Shown piece by piece: positions 35,178 through 44,462 of a stretch of DNA of 64,000 nucleotides. Position numbers and translations under genes: made by a program. The DNA comes from Streptomyces sp. NBC_00236 (lineage in GTDB: Bacteria; Actinomycetota; Actinomycetes; Streptomycetales; Streptomycetaceae): the NCBI RefSeq assembly GCF_036195045.1, contig NZ_CP108100.1, positions 6,696,001 through 6,760,000 on the forward strand. The letters run 5' to 3'. A model generated the notes under the pieces. It saw nothing but the letters and a program-made list of their open reading frames with translations. It ran no database searches and had not been told where the DNA came from. Every line of letters begins with the position of its first letter. Within the stretch, counting starts at the first letter, position 1.

Positions 35178-36848
35178 GTGTTTGACACCTCCAGCCGAGA
35201 AACGGCTGGCGAGACCTCCATGGGCACCGGCCCTCGCCCGGAGCCCGCACCTGCGCAGCTGCGCAGGGGCCGCACGGAACGGCAGGTCGTCGTGGACATG
35301 CACAAGCGTGTCGCGCTGGTGCACGACCGGCTCACGCCGCTTGCCGCGCGGGAGTTGAACAACCTGGAAGTCCGGCGCGCGCTGGAAGCCGAGGGGATCG
35401 ACTGGTTCGCGGTGCCGGGACTGGACGACACCGCGTCCGCCGTAGGCGTCGACGCTCGTCGACGTCCCCAGGCCTTGGCGGCGCTGCGCGCCCGGCTGTC
35501 CCACAGCAAGGGCTACATCGCCCGCCCCAAGGCAGGCATGGCCCCCGGCGACGGTGCGTGGGAGGGTTCCTCGGCCAAGACCTGGGAGCGGGCGAACGGC
35601 CTGTCCGTCGTGCGCGCCTTCTGGTTCCGCACCACGCAGGAGGGGCACCTGACGCACGGTGCCGACACGGGCTGTGACATCGAGTTCTGGGAGCCCGGGG
35701 AGAGCGTGCCCGGCCAGGGAGTCGACCGCCTGGTCGCCCCCCGCCGCAACCGCGCCAGCGAGCACGTCTTCCTCGGGCACGAGCAGCTCGTCGTCCCCGG
35801 GGAACAGATGACCAGGCTCGTGGGGCGGGCCCACGGGTCCGAAGTGCCGCAGCTGCGGCCGACCCGCACCCGTCCGGAACTGGACATCCCCTTCCCCGAC
35901 GAGCACCCCTTCCCCATCGACGTCGTGTACACCTGGGTGGACGGCGACGACCCGGCCTGGCAGCGGCGCCGCGCCGAAAGCCGAGGCGAGGTCTTCCACG
36001 CGGAGGCGGCAAGCCTGGCCCGCTATGTCTCTCGTGACGAGCTGAAGTACAGCCTTCGCTCCGTGCGGATGTTCATGCCGTGGGTGCGGAACATTTACAT
36101 CGTCACCGACCAGCAGACCCCCCACTGGTGGGCGGCCGGTGACGGCAGGGCACGCGTGGTGGACCACCGGGAGATCTTCGACGATCCCTCCCACCTGCCC
36201 ACCTTCAACAGTCATGCGATCGAGTCCAGGCTGCACCACATCCCGGGACTGTCGCGCCACTTCGTCTACTTCAACGACGACATGTTCATCGGGCGAACTC
36301 TCACCCCTTCCGCGTTCTTCCACCCGAACGGCATCGCCAAGTTCTTTCCGTCCCCGGCACAGGTCCCCCACGGCCCCCCGGAGCCCGACGAGGTGCCCAC
36401 CTCGGTCGCCGCGAAGAACAACCGACGGCTCATCCAGCAGCGGTTCGGCCGCACGCTCGTACAGAAGATGAAGCACGTTCCGTACGCGCTCAACCGGGAC
36501 ATCCTCGCCGCCATCGAACGGGATTTCCCCGAAGACCACCGCCGTACCTCCGCCAGTCCCGTGCGGAGCGTCACCGACCTGTCCATAGCCTCCTCGCTGC
36601 ACCACTACTACAGCTACTACTCCGGGTGCAGCCTGCCCGGCGACCTCAGGTACGGATACTTCGCGCTGGACGATCCCGAGCTGGAGCACAAGCTGCAACT
36701 GCTGCTGCTGCGCCGGGACAGGGACACCTTCTGCCTCAACGACTCCGCGAGCGACCCCGCCGAGATCGAGCACCAGAGCCAGCTTCTCCACCGATTCCTC
36801 GAGGACTTCTACCCGGTGCCGAGCCCGTACGAGAAGACGGGGTCCTGA
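35178..36848 (+). CDS. Stealth family glycan phosphotransferase (second copy)
   Basis: About 556 residues, paralogous to the preceding gene: CR1 IDVVYTWVDGDDPAW, CR2 RYVSRDELKYSLRSV with LPTFNSHAIESRLHHI and YFNDDMFIG, CR3 SSLHHYYSY, CR4 FCLNDSASD. Two Stealth genes side by side suggest two different phosphodiester linkages or an alternating polymer. GTG 35178 is chosen since GAAAG lies 8 bases upstream; GTG 35169 is an alternative. It runs almost directly (3 bp) into the glycosyltransferase gene, so the four genes form one operon. Confidence 0.88.
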   Translation: MFDTSSRETAGETSMGTGPRPEPAPAQLRRGRTERQVVVDMHKRVALVHDRLTPLAARELNNLEVRRALEAEGIDWFAVPGLDDTASAVGVDARRRPQALAALRARLSHSKGYIARPKAGMAPGDGAWEGSSAKTWERANGLSVVRAFWFRTTQEGHLTHGADTGCDIEFWEPGESVPGQGVDRLVAPRRNRASEHVFLGHEQLVVPGEQMTRLVGRAHGSEVPQLRPTRTRPELDIPFPDEHPFPIDVVYTWVDGDDPAWQRRRAESRGEVFHAEAASLARYVSRDELKYSLRSVRMFMPWVRNIYIVTDQQTPHWWAAGDGRARVVDHREIFDDPSHLPTFNSHAIESRLHHIPGLSRHFVYFNDDMFIGRTLTPSAFFHPNGIAKFFPSPAQVPHGPPEPDEVPTSVAAKNNRRLIQQRFGRTLVQKMKHVPYALNRDILAAIERDFPEDHRRTSASPVRSVTDLSIASSLHHYYSYYSGCSLPGDLRYGYFALDDPELEHKLQLLLLRRDRDTFCLNDSASDPAEIEHQSQLLHRFLEDFYPVPSPYEKTGS

Positions 36849-36851
36849 GCC

Positions 36852-38858
36852 GTGAACATCGAGATCCTGGTCCACACCCTGGCCACCGATTCCCTTGGCG
36901 CGCGGGCGGCCGCCCGGCTCGCCCAGTCCCTCGTCGCCAGGCACCGTGTCACCGTCGTCACCGTGCGCGGCGCCGCCGCACCGAATCCGGCACTGAGGCT
37001 GCCGGCGAACATCGACGTCCTGGCTCTGGCGCCCTCGGTCGCTGCCGGCGACCGGGACGACGACGAGACCTCCCAGCTCGTCATCGCCGGCGACCCCGAG
37101 TTCCGGCGTTACAACCGCGCCGACGACGGAAGGCTCCGCAAGCACCTGTCCGCGAGCGAAGCCGACGTGGTGATCGCCCTCAGCTCCGCGCTCGGTGCCG
37201 CCCTGGCTCAGTGCCGCGTACCCCACGCGCGGCGCATCGCCCGCCAGCCGGTTCCTGTCGAGCGGCTCCCGGAATCGGTGCGCGCCCGCTGGACGGAGCT
37301 CTACCGCGAACTGGACGCGGTCATCCCGCTCACACAGGGCGACGCCGCCGCCCCCGAGTACCGGGCACTGCACACCGCCGGCGTCGAGGTACGCCACATC
37401 GCCGAGCCTGTGCAGCTCGCCGAGAGCCCGGACAAGCCGACGACGGGTGTGGTGATCAGCGCCGGCCGGCTGGTCTCGCACCGGCGCGTCGAGCTGGCGC
37501 TGCACGCCTTCGCGCGGACCCGTGAGGCACAACCGGGCTGGCAAATGAGGGTGGTCGGGACCGGTCCGCTACGTCGTGAGATCCGAGAACTGGTCATGGC
37601 ACTGGGACTCCATGACCATGTGCTGCTGTTCGACCGGGAAGCCGGCGAAGAGGACTTCTACGACGCCGACATCGCTCTACTGACCGCGGAGCGCATGGAC
37701 AGCGCCCGCCCGGTGGTGGAGGCGCTCGCCCAGGCCACGCCCGTGGTCGCCACGGACGCGCCCTTCGGAGCTCCGGAAGTGCTGGCCGAGGGCCGGTGCG
37801 GGCTGCTGGTGCCGGTCGGTGACGTCGATGCCACGGCCCGCGCCCTGGAGCACTACATGGCGGACGAGCGACTGCGCTCCGAGCATCGGGCCCAGGCCCT
37901 GCGGACCGCGCAGCCCGCTGGCATGGAGCAGGTCGGCGACGCGTACGAGGAACTGTTCCGGACGGTCAAGGCCGGGGTACGCGGCCGTTGGAGCAAGGGG
38001 CGGCGGAAGGGCGGCGGCGCGCCCGCCGAGGAACGCACTCTCCCCACCGCTGACTGCCAGGTGCTGGCGGACGGCGCCTGGGAGATCACCTTGCGAGGAG
38101 TGTCCGGCGCCCGCACCGTGCGAGTCAAGGGACAGGGCAAGGGCCGCAAGGAAGTGGTCGACTTCGCCGTCGCGAGCGGCGGGTCACGCGCCCGGATCGA
38201 CGCCCGCGCGCTGGCCGTGCTGGGCGAAGGCCGCGCCGATCTCTACACGGTGGACGGCAGGGGCAAGGAGAGCCGCCTGCGCTACGGGCTCTGCACGCTG
38301 GGCGGGGCACGTGACGTCGGACACCTGAGCGACCTGGACCACTTCCACTGGGTGCTGCCGTACGCGAGCGAAGGCGGCTATCTGCGCCTGCGCATCTGGT
38401 CCCGGCAGAACCACGCCGAACTGGTGACCATCGACTACGGCGACACGAGCCTGTGGCTGACAGGCTGGCTGCAGGGGGACTGGCAGCTCGGCGGAGACCT
38501 CTTGTTGCTGCTTCGGCGGCGCCAGGAACCTTCACGCACGCTGGCGGCCGGCCGGGTGCGGTTCGAAGGCGGCTGGTTCGGTGCGGAACTGAAGATGGAT
38601 GAGGCTATGCGGGCCCGGCTGCTCATGCGCGAGAACTGGGACGTGCTGCTGACGGACAGCAGCGGCAGCGAGCCGGTCAGAGTGGCACGCATCGCCGACG
38701 ACCAGGTGGTGAGACGTGATGTGCAGCGTTTTCCCGAGCTGGTGCAGGAGGAACCGACGGACCTGTTCGGTCCCGATGTCGGCCGTGCCGTCGTCGGACT
38801 CCGCCCTTACTTTACGGCGGACAACGAACTCTCGCTCGTAGTGACCGAGCATCACTGA
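36852..38858 (+). CDS. GT4-like glycosyltransferase with C-terminal accessory domain; degenerate catalytic motif
   Basis: A 668-residue protein. Residues 1-375 form a GT-B glycosyltransferase (family 4-like: ISAGRLVSHRRVELALHAF near 200, VVGTGPLRREIREL near 235, ATDAPFGAPEVLAEG near 300). The EX7E motif of retaining GT4 enzymes is altered: the first Glu position falls on Met in RMDSARPVVEALAQ, so the enzyme may be inactive or use another mechanism. Residues about 390-668 form a beta-rich domain, shared with the next gene, ending in YFTADNELSLVV. It starts 3 bp after the Stealth gene. It probably adds sugars to, or primes, the Stealth polymer. Confidence 0.82.
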   Translation: MNIEILVHTLATDSLGARAAARLAQSLVARHRVTVVTVRGAAAPNPALRLPANIDVLALAPSVAAGDRDDDETSQLVIAGDPEFRRYNRADDGRLRKHLSASEADVVIALSSALGAALAQCRVPHARRIARQPVPVERLPESVRARWTELYRELDAVIPLTQGDAAAPEYRALHTAGVEVRHIAEPVQLAESPDKPTTGVVISAGRLVSHRRVELALHAFARTREAQPGWQMRVVGTGPLRREIRELVMALGLHDHVLLFDREAGEEDFYDADIALLTAERMDSARPVVEALAQATPVVATDAPFGAPEVLAEGRCGLLVPVGDVDATARALEHYMADERLRSEHRAQALRTAQPAGMEQVGDAYEELFRTVKAGVRGRWSKGRRKGGGAPAEERTLPTADCQVLADGAWEITLRGVSGARTVRVKGQGKGRKEVVDFAVASGGSRARIDARALAVLGEGRADLYTVDGRGKESRLRYGLCTLGGARDVGHLSDLDHFHWVLPYASEGGYLRLRIWSRQNHAELVTIDYGDTSLWLTGWLQGDWQLGGDLLLLLRRRQEPSRTLAAGRVRFEGGWFGAELKMDEAMRARLLMRENWDVLLTDSSGSEPVRVARIADDQVVRRDVQRFPELVQEEPTDLFGPDVGRAVVGLRPYFTADNELSLVVTEHH

Positions 38859-38899
38859 CCGCGGCCTTTCACGGACCCCGAGAATCCCGAAGGACACTT

Positions 38900-40897
38900 G
38901 TGCGGATCTCCTTCCTGCTCCACAGCATCGACAATTTCGGCGGAGTGCCGCGGGCGACCAGCAGCCTGGCCTCAGCGCTGGCGGTCCACCACGACGTGGA
39001 GATCGTCTCGGTCTTCCGTACGGCGGACCAGCCGTCCTTCAGACCCTCCAGCAGCGTGACCCTGCGCTACCTGGCCGACCGGCGCGAGGGCCAGGTGAAG
39101 ATCCCTGGCGGCAAGCCGCCCCGGATCATGCCGCGGGAGGACAGTTGGTCCGACCAGTACACCCCGGAAGTCGATGACCTGATCCTCGGTCACCTCGGCA
39201 GGAGCGGTGCCGACGTCGTCATCGCTGCCCGGCCCGGGTTCGCCGCGTACTTCATCGCCCATGGACGGCACGGCTACGGGCGCGTGGTCATCGACCACGA
39301 GAGCTCGATGGTGCCCTCCCAGGCGCTGCGCGAGCGCACTCTGGAGCTGTACCGCGAGATGGACGGCGTCGTCTGCCTCACCCAGGCCGACATGAACAAC
39401 TACCAGCGACAGCTGGGCGACCGGGCGCCCCTGCTCGCGGGTATCGGCAACATCGTGCCGCCGCCGGCACGGCATGTCCCGGTGCGCGGACTGCCGTTGA
39501 TCGCCGCCGCGGGGCGGCTCGTGCCGCTCAAGGGGTTCGACACGCTGATCAACGCGTTCGCCCAGGTGGCACCGCACCACCCGCAGTGGCGGCTGCGCAT
39601 CTACGGCCGCGGGCCCGAGCAGGCACGGTTGCAGGACCTCGTGCACGCGCACGGGCTCAGCGACGCCGTCCGCCTCATGGGCGCGCTGCCCGACCTCACG
39701 GCGGAGTGGGACAAGGCCGCGTTCTCGGTGAGCGCGGCCCGCCGGGAGTCCTTCGGCCTGACCCTGGTGGAGGCCATGCACCACGGGCTTCCTGTTCTCG
39801 CCGCCGACGCTCCCTTCGGCCCCGGTGAGATCGTCGTCCCCGGCAGCAACGGCATCCTCGTCCCGATCGGTGACGAGGACGCCCTGGCCCAGGCGATGCG
39901 CTACCTCATCGAGCAGCCGGCCGAGCGGGAGAAGCTGTCGCAGGGCGCCTACGCCACAGCCCCGCTCTTCAGCGCCGAGCGCATCGCCTTCCGCTACGAC
40001 GCGTTCCTGCGGGATGTCGTGGCCTCGGTACCGAAGGAGACCGCCGACCCCACCCCGTCGGTCGTCCCCTCCGGAGTTCCGGCGGAGGTGCTGGTCCGAG
40101 GCGACGGTGCGATCGAGGTCCGCGCCGCGCTGCAGCCCGGCGCGGAGCCTCCCGCTCTGTGCGTCACCCCGCGCAGGGGCGAGACGCTGATCAGGCTGGC
40201 AGCACTCGGCACGGCTGTGGACGAGGCGACGGGCGTATTGCGGGCGGTGTACGCGGTCCCCGCCGAACCGCCCGTCCTCGCCGAGGGCCGCTACGACATC
40301 GACCTGGAGCTGCCGGACGGCCGTCGCACACCGCTCGCCGTGGACGGCGTCCACACCGGTGGCCTGCTGGTCCGCCGGATACCTGCGGGAGGCCCTGCGT
40401 ACTGGCCCGTTCCCTACCGCACCGCGGACGGCCACCTGTCCGTCTTCGTGCGCCATCGCGTGGAACATGCCGAGGTGCATGCCGTGCTGGTGGGACAGGA
40501 CGGCTGGCTCATGCGCGGCGCGCTGATCGTTCCGCCGGCCACCGACATCTCCGGGCTGCGGCTGGGCGCCGTGCCCCGTAAGGGAGGAGCCGCGTCCACT
40601 GTGGCAGGCCAGGTTTCCGTGGGCCACGACGGTGCGTTCGAGGCGCATCTGCCATTCGCCGGGGTCGTGGCCGCCTCTTCGGGCGGTCATGACGACTGGG
40701 ACCTGTGGCTGGAGCGTGAACCCGGGCAACCGCGTATCCGCCTCGCGCGCTTCTTCGACGACCTCTTGGAGCGCAAGCGGATCGATGTCTATCCCACTCA
40801 GCGTTGGCATCACCCGACGAAGGGCCCGGCCCGCGGAAGGGTCTTCTTCACGCCCGGCAACGAGTTGTCCTTCACGGTCAGCCCGGACAAGGGCTGA
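38900..40897 (+). CDS. GT4 glycosyltransferase with the same C-terminal accessory domain
   Basis: A 665-residue protein. The N-terminal GT-B module has a glycine-rich start (IDNFGGVPRATSSLA), AAGRLVPLKGFDTLINAF near 200, IYGRGPEQARLQDLV near 233, and an intact EX7E motif in RRESFGLTLVEAMHHGLPV. The C-terminal part (about 385-665) aligns by eye with that of the preceding gene: WPVPYRTADGHLSVFVRHR, WDLWLER, RLARFFDDLLERKR and FFTPGNELSFTV. GTG start with AGGA 6 bases upstream. Donor and acceptor are unknown. Similar multidomain enzymes occur in teichoic-acid-like polymer synthesis. Confidence 0.86.
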   Translation: MRISFLLHSIDNFGGVPRATSSLASALAVHHDVEIVSVFRTADQPSFRPSSSVTLRYLADRREGQVKIPGGKPPRIMPREDSWSDQYTPEVDDLILGHLGRSGADVVIAARPGFAAYFIAHGRHGYGRVVIDHESSMVPSQALRERTLELYREMDGVVCLTQADMNNYQRQLGDRAPLLAGIGNIVPPPARHVPVRGLPLIAAAGRLVPLKGFDTLINAFAQVAPHHPQWRLRIYGRGPEQARLQDLVHAHGLSDAVRLMGALPDLTAEWDKAAFSVSAARRESFGLTLVEAMHHGLPVLAADAPFGPGEIVVPGSNGILVPIGDEDALAQAMRYLIEQPAEREKLSQGAYATAPLFSAERIAFRYDAFLRDVVASVPKETADPTPSVVPSGVPAEVLVRGDGAIEVRAALQPGAEPPALCVTPRRGETLIRLAALGTAVDEATGVLRAVYAVPAEPPVLAEGRYDIDLELPDGRRTPLAVDGVHTGGLLVRRIPAGGPAYWPVPYRTADGHLSVFVRHRVEHAEVHAVLVGQDGWLMRGALIVPPATDISGLRLGAVPRKGGAASTVAGQVSVGHDGAFEAHLPFAGVVAASSGGHDDWDLWLEREPGQPRIRLARFFDDLLERKRIDVYPTQRWHHPTKGPARGRVFFTPGNELSFTVSPDKG

Positions 40898-40959
40898 CAC
40901 CGCCCCCGAACCCTGCTCTGTCGCATCGTCATATCAGTAACCCGCTGGAGCGCACGTTC

Positions 40960-41871
40960 ATGCCTACGCACCACCGCCGCACCCGCAAGGCCGTCATCCC
41001 GGCCGCGGGTCTTGGCACCCGATTCCTCCCCGCGACCAAGGCGACTCCCAAGGAGATGCTCCCGGTCGTGGACCGGCCCGCCATCGAGTACGTGGTGGCG
41101 GAGGCCGTACGCAGCGGACTCGATGACGTGCTCATGGTCACCGGCCGCAACAAGCGAGCCCTGGAGGACCACTTCGACCGTGCCTACGAACTGGAGCACC
41201 TGCTGGAGCTGAAGGGGGACTCCGGCAAGCTGCGCCAGGTCCGCGAGTCGAGCGAACTGGCCGACGTCCACTACGTGCGGCAGGGCAACCCGCTCGGGCT
41301 GGGCCACGCCGTCCTCTGCGCCGAACCGCACGTCGGTGACGCTCCGTTCGCGGTGTTGCTCGGCGACGACCTCATCGACGAGCGCGATCCGCTGCTGGCC
41401 AGAATGCTGGAGGTCCAAGAGCAGTACGGCGGCAGCGTCGTGGCGCTGATGGAGGTCGAGGAGGACCGGACACACCTGTACGGATGTGCGGCCGTGGCCC
41501 CCTTGGACAACGAGGCGGGCGACGTACTGGCCGTCACCGACCTCGTGGAGAAGCCGGAACCCGGCACCGCGCCCAGCAAACTCGCCGTGATCGGGCGGTA
41601 CGTCCTCGCCCCGCAGATCTTCGAGATTCTGCGCAAGACCCCGCCGGGTCGCGGCGGCGAGATCCAGCTCACCGACGCCCTCCGTCAGTTGGCCCTCGAC
41701 CCGGCCCTCGGCGGTCCTGTCCACGCGGTGGTCTTCGGTGGCCGCCGCTACGACACCGGCGACCGCGGCGACTACCTGCGCGCGGTCGTCCGGCTGGCCT
41801 GCGAACGTGAGGACCTCGGCCCGGACTTCCGGAGCTGGCTGAAGGAGTTCGTCCGGGAAGACGCTTCCTGA
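40960..41871 (+). CDS. galU: UTP-glucose-1-phosphate uridylyltransferase
   Basis: A 303-residue nucleotidyltransferase making UDP-glucose. The N-terminal nucleotide loop is VIPAAGLGTRFLPATKATPKEM, followed by PAIEYVVAEA, GNPLGLGHAVLCAEP, and LLGDDLID with the metal Asp. VEKPEPG and GRYVLAPQIFEIL complete the family set; the length is normal. GGAG lies about 10 bases upstream of the ATG. It stands 62 bp after the glycosyltransferase and closes the operon, so it likely supplies the sugar donor for the glycopolymer. A housekeeping role is equally possible. Confidence 0.95.
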   Translation: MPTHHRRTRKAVIPAAGLGTRFLPATKATPKEMLPVVDRPAIEYVVAEAVRSGLDDVLMVTGRNKRALEDHFDRAYELEHLLELKGDSGKLRQVRESSELADVHYVRQGNPLGLGHAVLCAEPHVGDAPFAVLLGDDLIDERDPLLARMLEVQEQYGGSVVALMEVEEDRTHLYGCAAVAPLDNEAGDVLAVTDLVEKPEPGTAPSKLAVIGRYVLAPQIFEILRKTPPGRGGEIQLTDALRQLALDPALGGPVHAVVFGGRRYDTGDRGDYLRAVVRLACEREDLGPDFRSWLKEFVREDAS

Positions 41872-41886
41872 CGGGCCCGCTGACCC

Positions 41887-41916
41887 GGGCCGTACGGGAA
41901 GGATCCCGTACCGCCC
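41887..41916 (+). terminator. terminator after galU
   Basis: GTACGGGA (41892-41899) and TCCCGTAC (41904-41911) pair around AGGA, extended by GGGC/GCCC beyond one mismatch. It is 15 bp after the galU stop. Confidence 0.75.
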
Positions 41917-41953
41917 GGCTGCGAGACGGGACGGCACGGCGCCCACAAGTCCC

Positions 41954-42240
41954 TCAGGCGACGCTGACGCTCTCGATCATCACGTGGTGGTCCGAGTACG
42001 CAGAGTCGGCCACCACGCACCAGAGCCTGGTCTCGCTGCTGAAGAGGTAGTCGATCTTCCCGCCGAATCCGTGCGTCGGCCGCCCCGCTCGTACCGTTCC
42101 CGTCTGGTAGCACTCCTGATAGCCCGTGTGCCGGGTCCGGAGGAATAGAGGCCGGCAGGCCACACCCAGGCATCGGTGTTGTTCGGGTCGTCCGGCGGAG
42201 GCTGTTGAAGTCTTCGGTGGAGGCAGCCTACGGGCTTGCC
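41954..42240 (-). pseudogene. remnant of an endonuclease/exonuclease/phosphatase-family gene
   Basis: Three reading frames of the minus strand each hold a piece of an EEP-fold C-terminus in the right order. Near 42215 the strand reads EDFNS, the catalytic GDFNS motif with G replaced. Then, in another frame, PDDPNNTDAW. Then, in a third frame, TGYQECYQTGTVRAGR, GGKIDYLFSS and SDHHVMIESVSVA to a stop at 41954. GKIDY and SDHH are the hallmark final motifs of the family. At least two frameshifts and loss of the N-terminal two-thirds make it dead. Confidence 0.75.
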
Positions 42241-42282
42241 GCGCAGGTCAGGGCGCGATGCCCGGTCACCGGATACGCGCAC

Positions 42283-42313
42283 GGGCCGTACGGAAGCGAC
42301 TTCCGTACGGCCC
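42283..42313 (-). terminator. terminator downstream of fadB
   Basis: A perfect 14-bp stem, GGGCCGTACGGAAG (42283-42296) with its complement at 42300-42313, loop CGA. It lies 19 bp beyond the fadB stop. Confidence 0.85.
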
Positions 42314-42332
42314 GGCTGCGCGACAACGAGTG

Positions 42333-44462
42333 CTACGCGGGAACGCTAGCCACGCCCGGTGCCAGGAACTTCTTCCCGTTCACCCGCTCCGAGACGCCCT
42401 CGCGGTCCAGGTACGGAGTGATGCCGCCCAGGTGGAAGGGCCAGCCCGCGCCGGTGATCAGGCAGAGGTCGATGTCCTGGGCCTCGGCGACGACGCCCTC
42501 GTCCAGCATCAGGCCGATCTCCTGCGCCACCGCGTCCAGGACGCGGTCACGGGCCTGCTCCTCGGACAGGACGGTGTCGCCCTGCTTCAGGAGCGCGGCG
42601 ACCTCCGGGTCCAGCTCCGGCTTGCCGGAGTCGTAGACGTAGAAGCCGCGCTTGCCGGCCTTCACCACGGCCGCCAGGTTCTCGGAGACGGTGAAGCGCT
42701 CCGGGAAGGCGCGGTTCAGGGTCTCGGAGACGTGCAGGCCGATGGCCGGGCCGACCAGCTCCAGGAGGACCAGCGGGGACATCGGCAGGCCGAGGGGTTC
42801 GACGGCCTTCTCGGCGACGGCGACCGGGGTGCCCTCGTCGATGATGTTCTGGATCTCGCCCATGAAGCGGGTCAGGATGCGGTTGACGACGAACGCCGGG
42901 GCGTCCTTCACCAGCACCGCGGTCTTCTTCAGCTTCCGCGCGACACCGAAGGCCGTGGCCAGCGAGGCGTCGTCGGTCTGCTCGCCGCGGACGATCTCCA
43001 GCAGCGGGAGGATCGCGACCGGGTTGAAGAAGTGGAAGCCGACGACCCGCTCGGGGTTCTTCAGCTTCGACGCCATCTCGGTGACCGAGAGGGACGAGGT
43101 GTTGGTGGCGAGGATCGCGTGCGCCGGGGCGACCGCCTCGACCTCCGCGAACACCTGCTGCTTGACACCGATCTCCTCGAAGACGGCCTCGATGATGAAG
43201 TCGGCGTCGGAGAAGCCCTCCGCCTTGTCCAGCACACCGGAGACCAGGGCCTTCAGGCGGTTGGCCTTGTCCTGGTTGATGCGGCCCTTGCCGAGCAGCT
43301 TCTCGATCTCGGCGTGGACGTAGCCCACGCCCTTGTCGACGCGTGCCTGGTCGATGTCGGTCAGCACGACCGGCACTTCGAGGCGGCGCAGGAACAGCAG
43401 GGCGAGCTGGCTGGCCATCAGGCCCGCGCCCACCACGCCGACCTTGGTGACCGGACGGGCCAGGGCCTTGTCCGGGGCACCGGCCGGGCGCTTGGCGCGC
43501 TTCTGGACCAGGTTGAAGGAGTAGATCCCGGAGCGCAGCTCGCCGCCCATGATCAGGTCCGCCAGGGCCTGGTCCTCGCGGTCGAAGCCGGCGCCCAGGT
43601 CGCCGTCCTTGGCCGCCGCGATGATCTCCAGCGCGCGGTACGCGGCCGGGGCGGCGCCGTGCACCTTGGAGTCGGCGATGGCCTTGCCGCGGGCGACGGC
43701 CTGGTCCCAGGCGTCACCGCGGTCGACCTCGGGGCGCTCCACCGTGACTGTGCCGTTGAGCACGTTCGCGGTCCAGATCAGCGACTGCTCCAGGAAGTCC
43801 GCACCCTCGAAGAGGGCGTCGGCGATCCCGAGCTCGAAGACCTGCTTGCCCTTGAGCTGACGGTTCTGGTTCAGCGAGTTCTCGATGATGACGGAGACCG
43901 CGCGGTCGGCGCCGATCAGGTTCGGCAGCAGTGCGCAGCCGCCCCAGCCGGGGACCAGACCGAGGAAGACCTCGGGCAGCGAGAACGCGGGCAGCGCCTT
44001 GGAGACGGTGCGGTACGAGCAGTGCAGACCGACCTCGACACCGCCGCCCATCGCCGCGCCGTTGTAGTACGCGAACGTCGGGACCGCGAGGCCGGACAGC
44101 CGGCGGAAGACGTCGTGGCCGCCCTTGCCGATGGCGAGCGCGTCCTTGTGCTCCTTCAGCAGCTCGACGCCCTTGAGGTCGGCGCCGACCGCGAAGATGA
44201 ACGGCTTGCCGGTGATCCCGATCCCGGTGATCGCACCCTCGGCGGCCTCCTTCTCGACCTGGTCGATCGCGGCGTTCAGGTTCGCCAGCGACTGCGGTCC
44301 GAAGGTGGTCGGCTTGGTGTGGTCCAGGCCGTTGTCCAGCGTGATGAGGGCGAAGTTGCCCGCACCGGCCGGAAGGTCCAGGTGGCGGACGTGCGCCTGG
44401 GTGACGACCTCGCCGGGGAACAGCTCGGCCGCGCCCTTCAGAAGCTCAGTGGTGGAGCTCAC
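42333..44462 (-). CDS. fadB: fatty-acid beta-oxidation multifunctional protein (enoyl-CoA hydratase / 3-hydroxyacyl-CoA dehydrogenase)
   Basis: A 709-residue bifunctional enzyme. Residues 1-300 are a crotonase domain (FAVGADLKGVELL; AAMGGGVEVGLHCSYR; FSLPEVFLGLVPGWGG with the catalytic Glu). Residues 330-510 are the NAD-binding 3-hydroxyacyl-CoA dehydrogenase domain (VGVVGAGLMASQLALL; IEAVFEEIGVKQ; NTSSLSVTEMAS; VGFHFFNPV with the catalytic His). Residues 515-700 are the C-terminal dehydrogenase domain (FVVNRILTRFMGE). In AGLMAS the third glycine of the usual AGxMGxG loop is Ala, which is common in actinobacterial members. The GTG start overlaps the thiolase stop by 4 bp. With the thiolase it forms the complete beta-oxidation complex. 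Confidence 0.95.
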   Translation of the reverse strand: MSSTTELLKGAAELFPGEVVTQAHVRHLDLPAGAGNFALITLDNGLDHTKPTTFGPQSLANLNAAIDQVEKEAAEGAITGIGITGKPFIFAVGADLKGVELLKEHKDALAIGKGGHDVFRRLSGLAVPTFAYYNGAAMGGGVEVGLHCSYRTVSKALPAFSLPEVFLGLVPGWGGCALLPNLIGADRAVSVIIENSLNQNRQLKGKQVFELGIADALFEGADFLEQSLIWTANVLNGTVTVERPEVDRGDAWDQAVARGKAIADSKVHGAAPAAYRALEIIAAAKDGDLGAGFDREDQALADLIMGGELRSGIYSFNLVQKRAKRPAGAPDKALARPVTKVGVVGAGLMASQLALLFLRRLEVPVVLTDIDQARVDKGVGYVHAEIEKLLGKGRINQDKANRLKALVSGVLDKAEGFSDADFIIEAVFEEIGVKQQVFAEVEAVAPAHAILATNTSSLSVTEMASKLKNPERVVGFHFFNPVAILPLLEIVRGEQTDDASLATAFGVARKLKKTAVLVKDAPAFVVNRILTRFMGEIQNIIDEGTPVAVAEKAVEPLGLPMSPLVLLELVGPAIGLHVSETLNRAFPERFTVSENLAAVVKAGKRGFYVYDSGKPELDPEVAALLKQGDTVLSEEQARDRVLDAVAQEIGLMLDEGVVAEAQDIDLCLITGAGWPFHLGGITPYLDREGVSERVNGKKFLAPGVASVPA

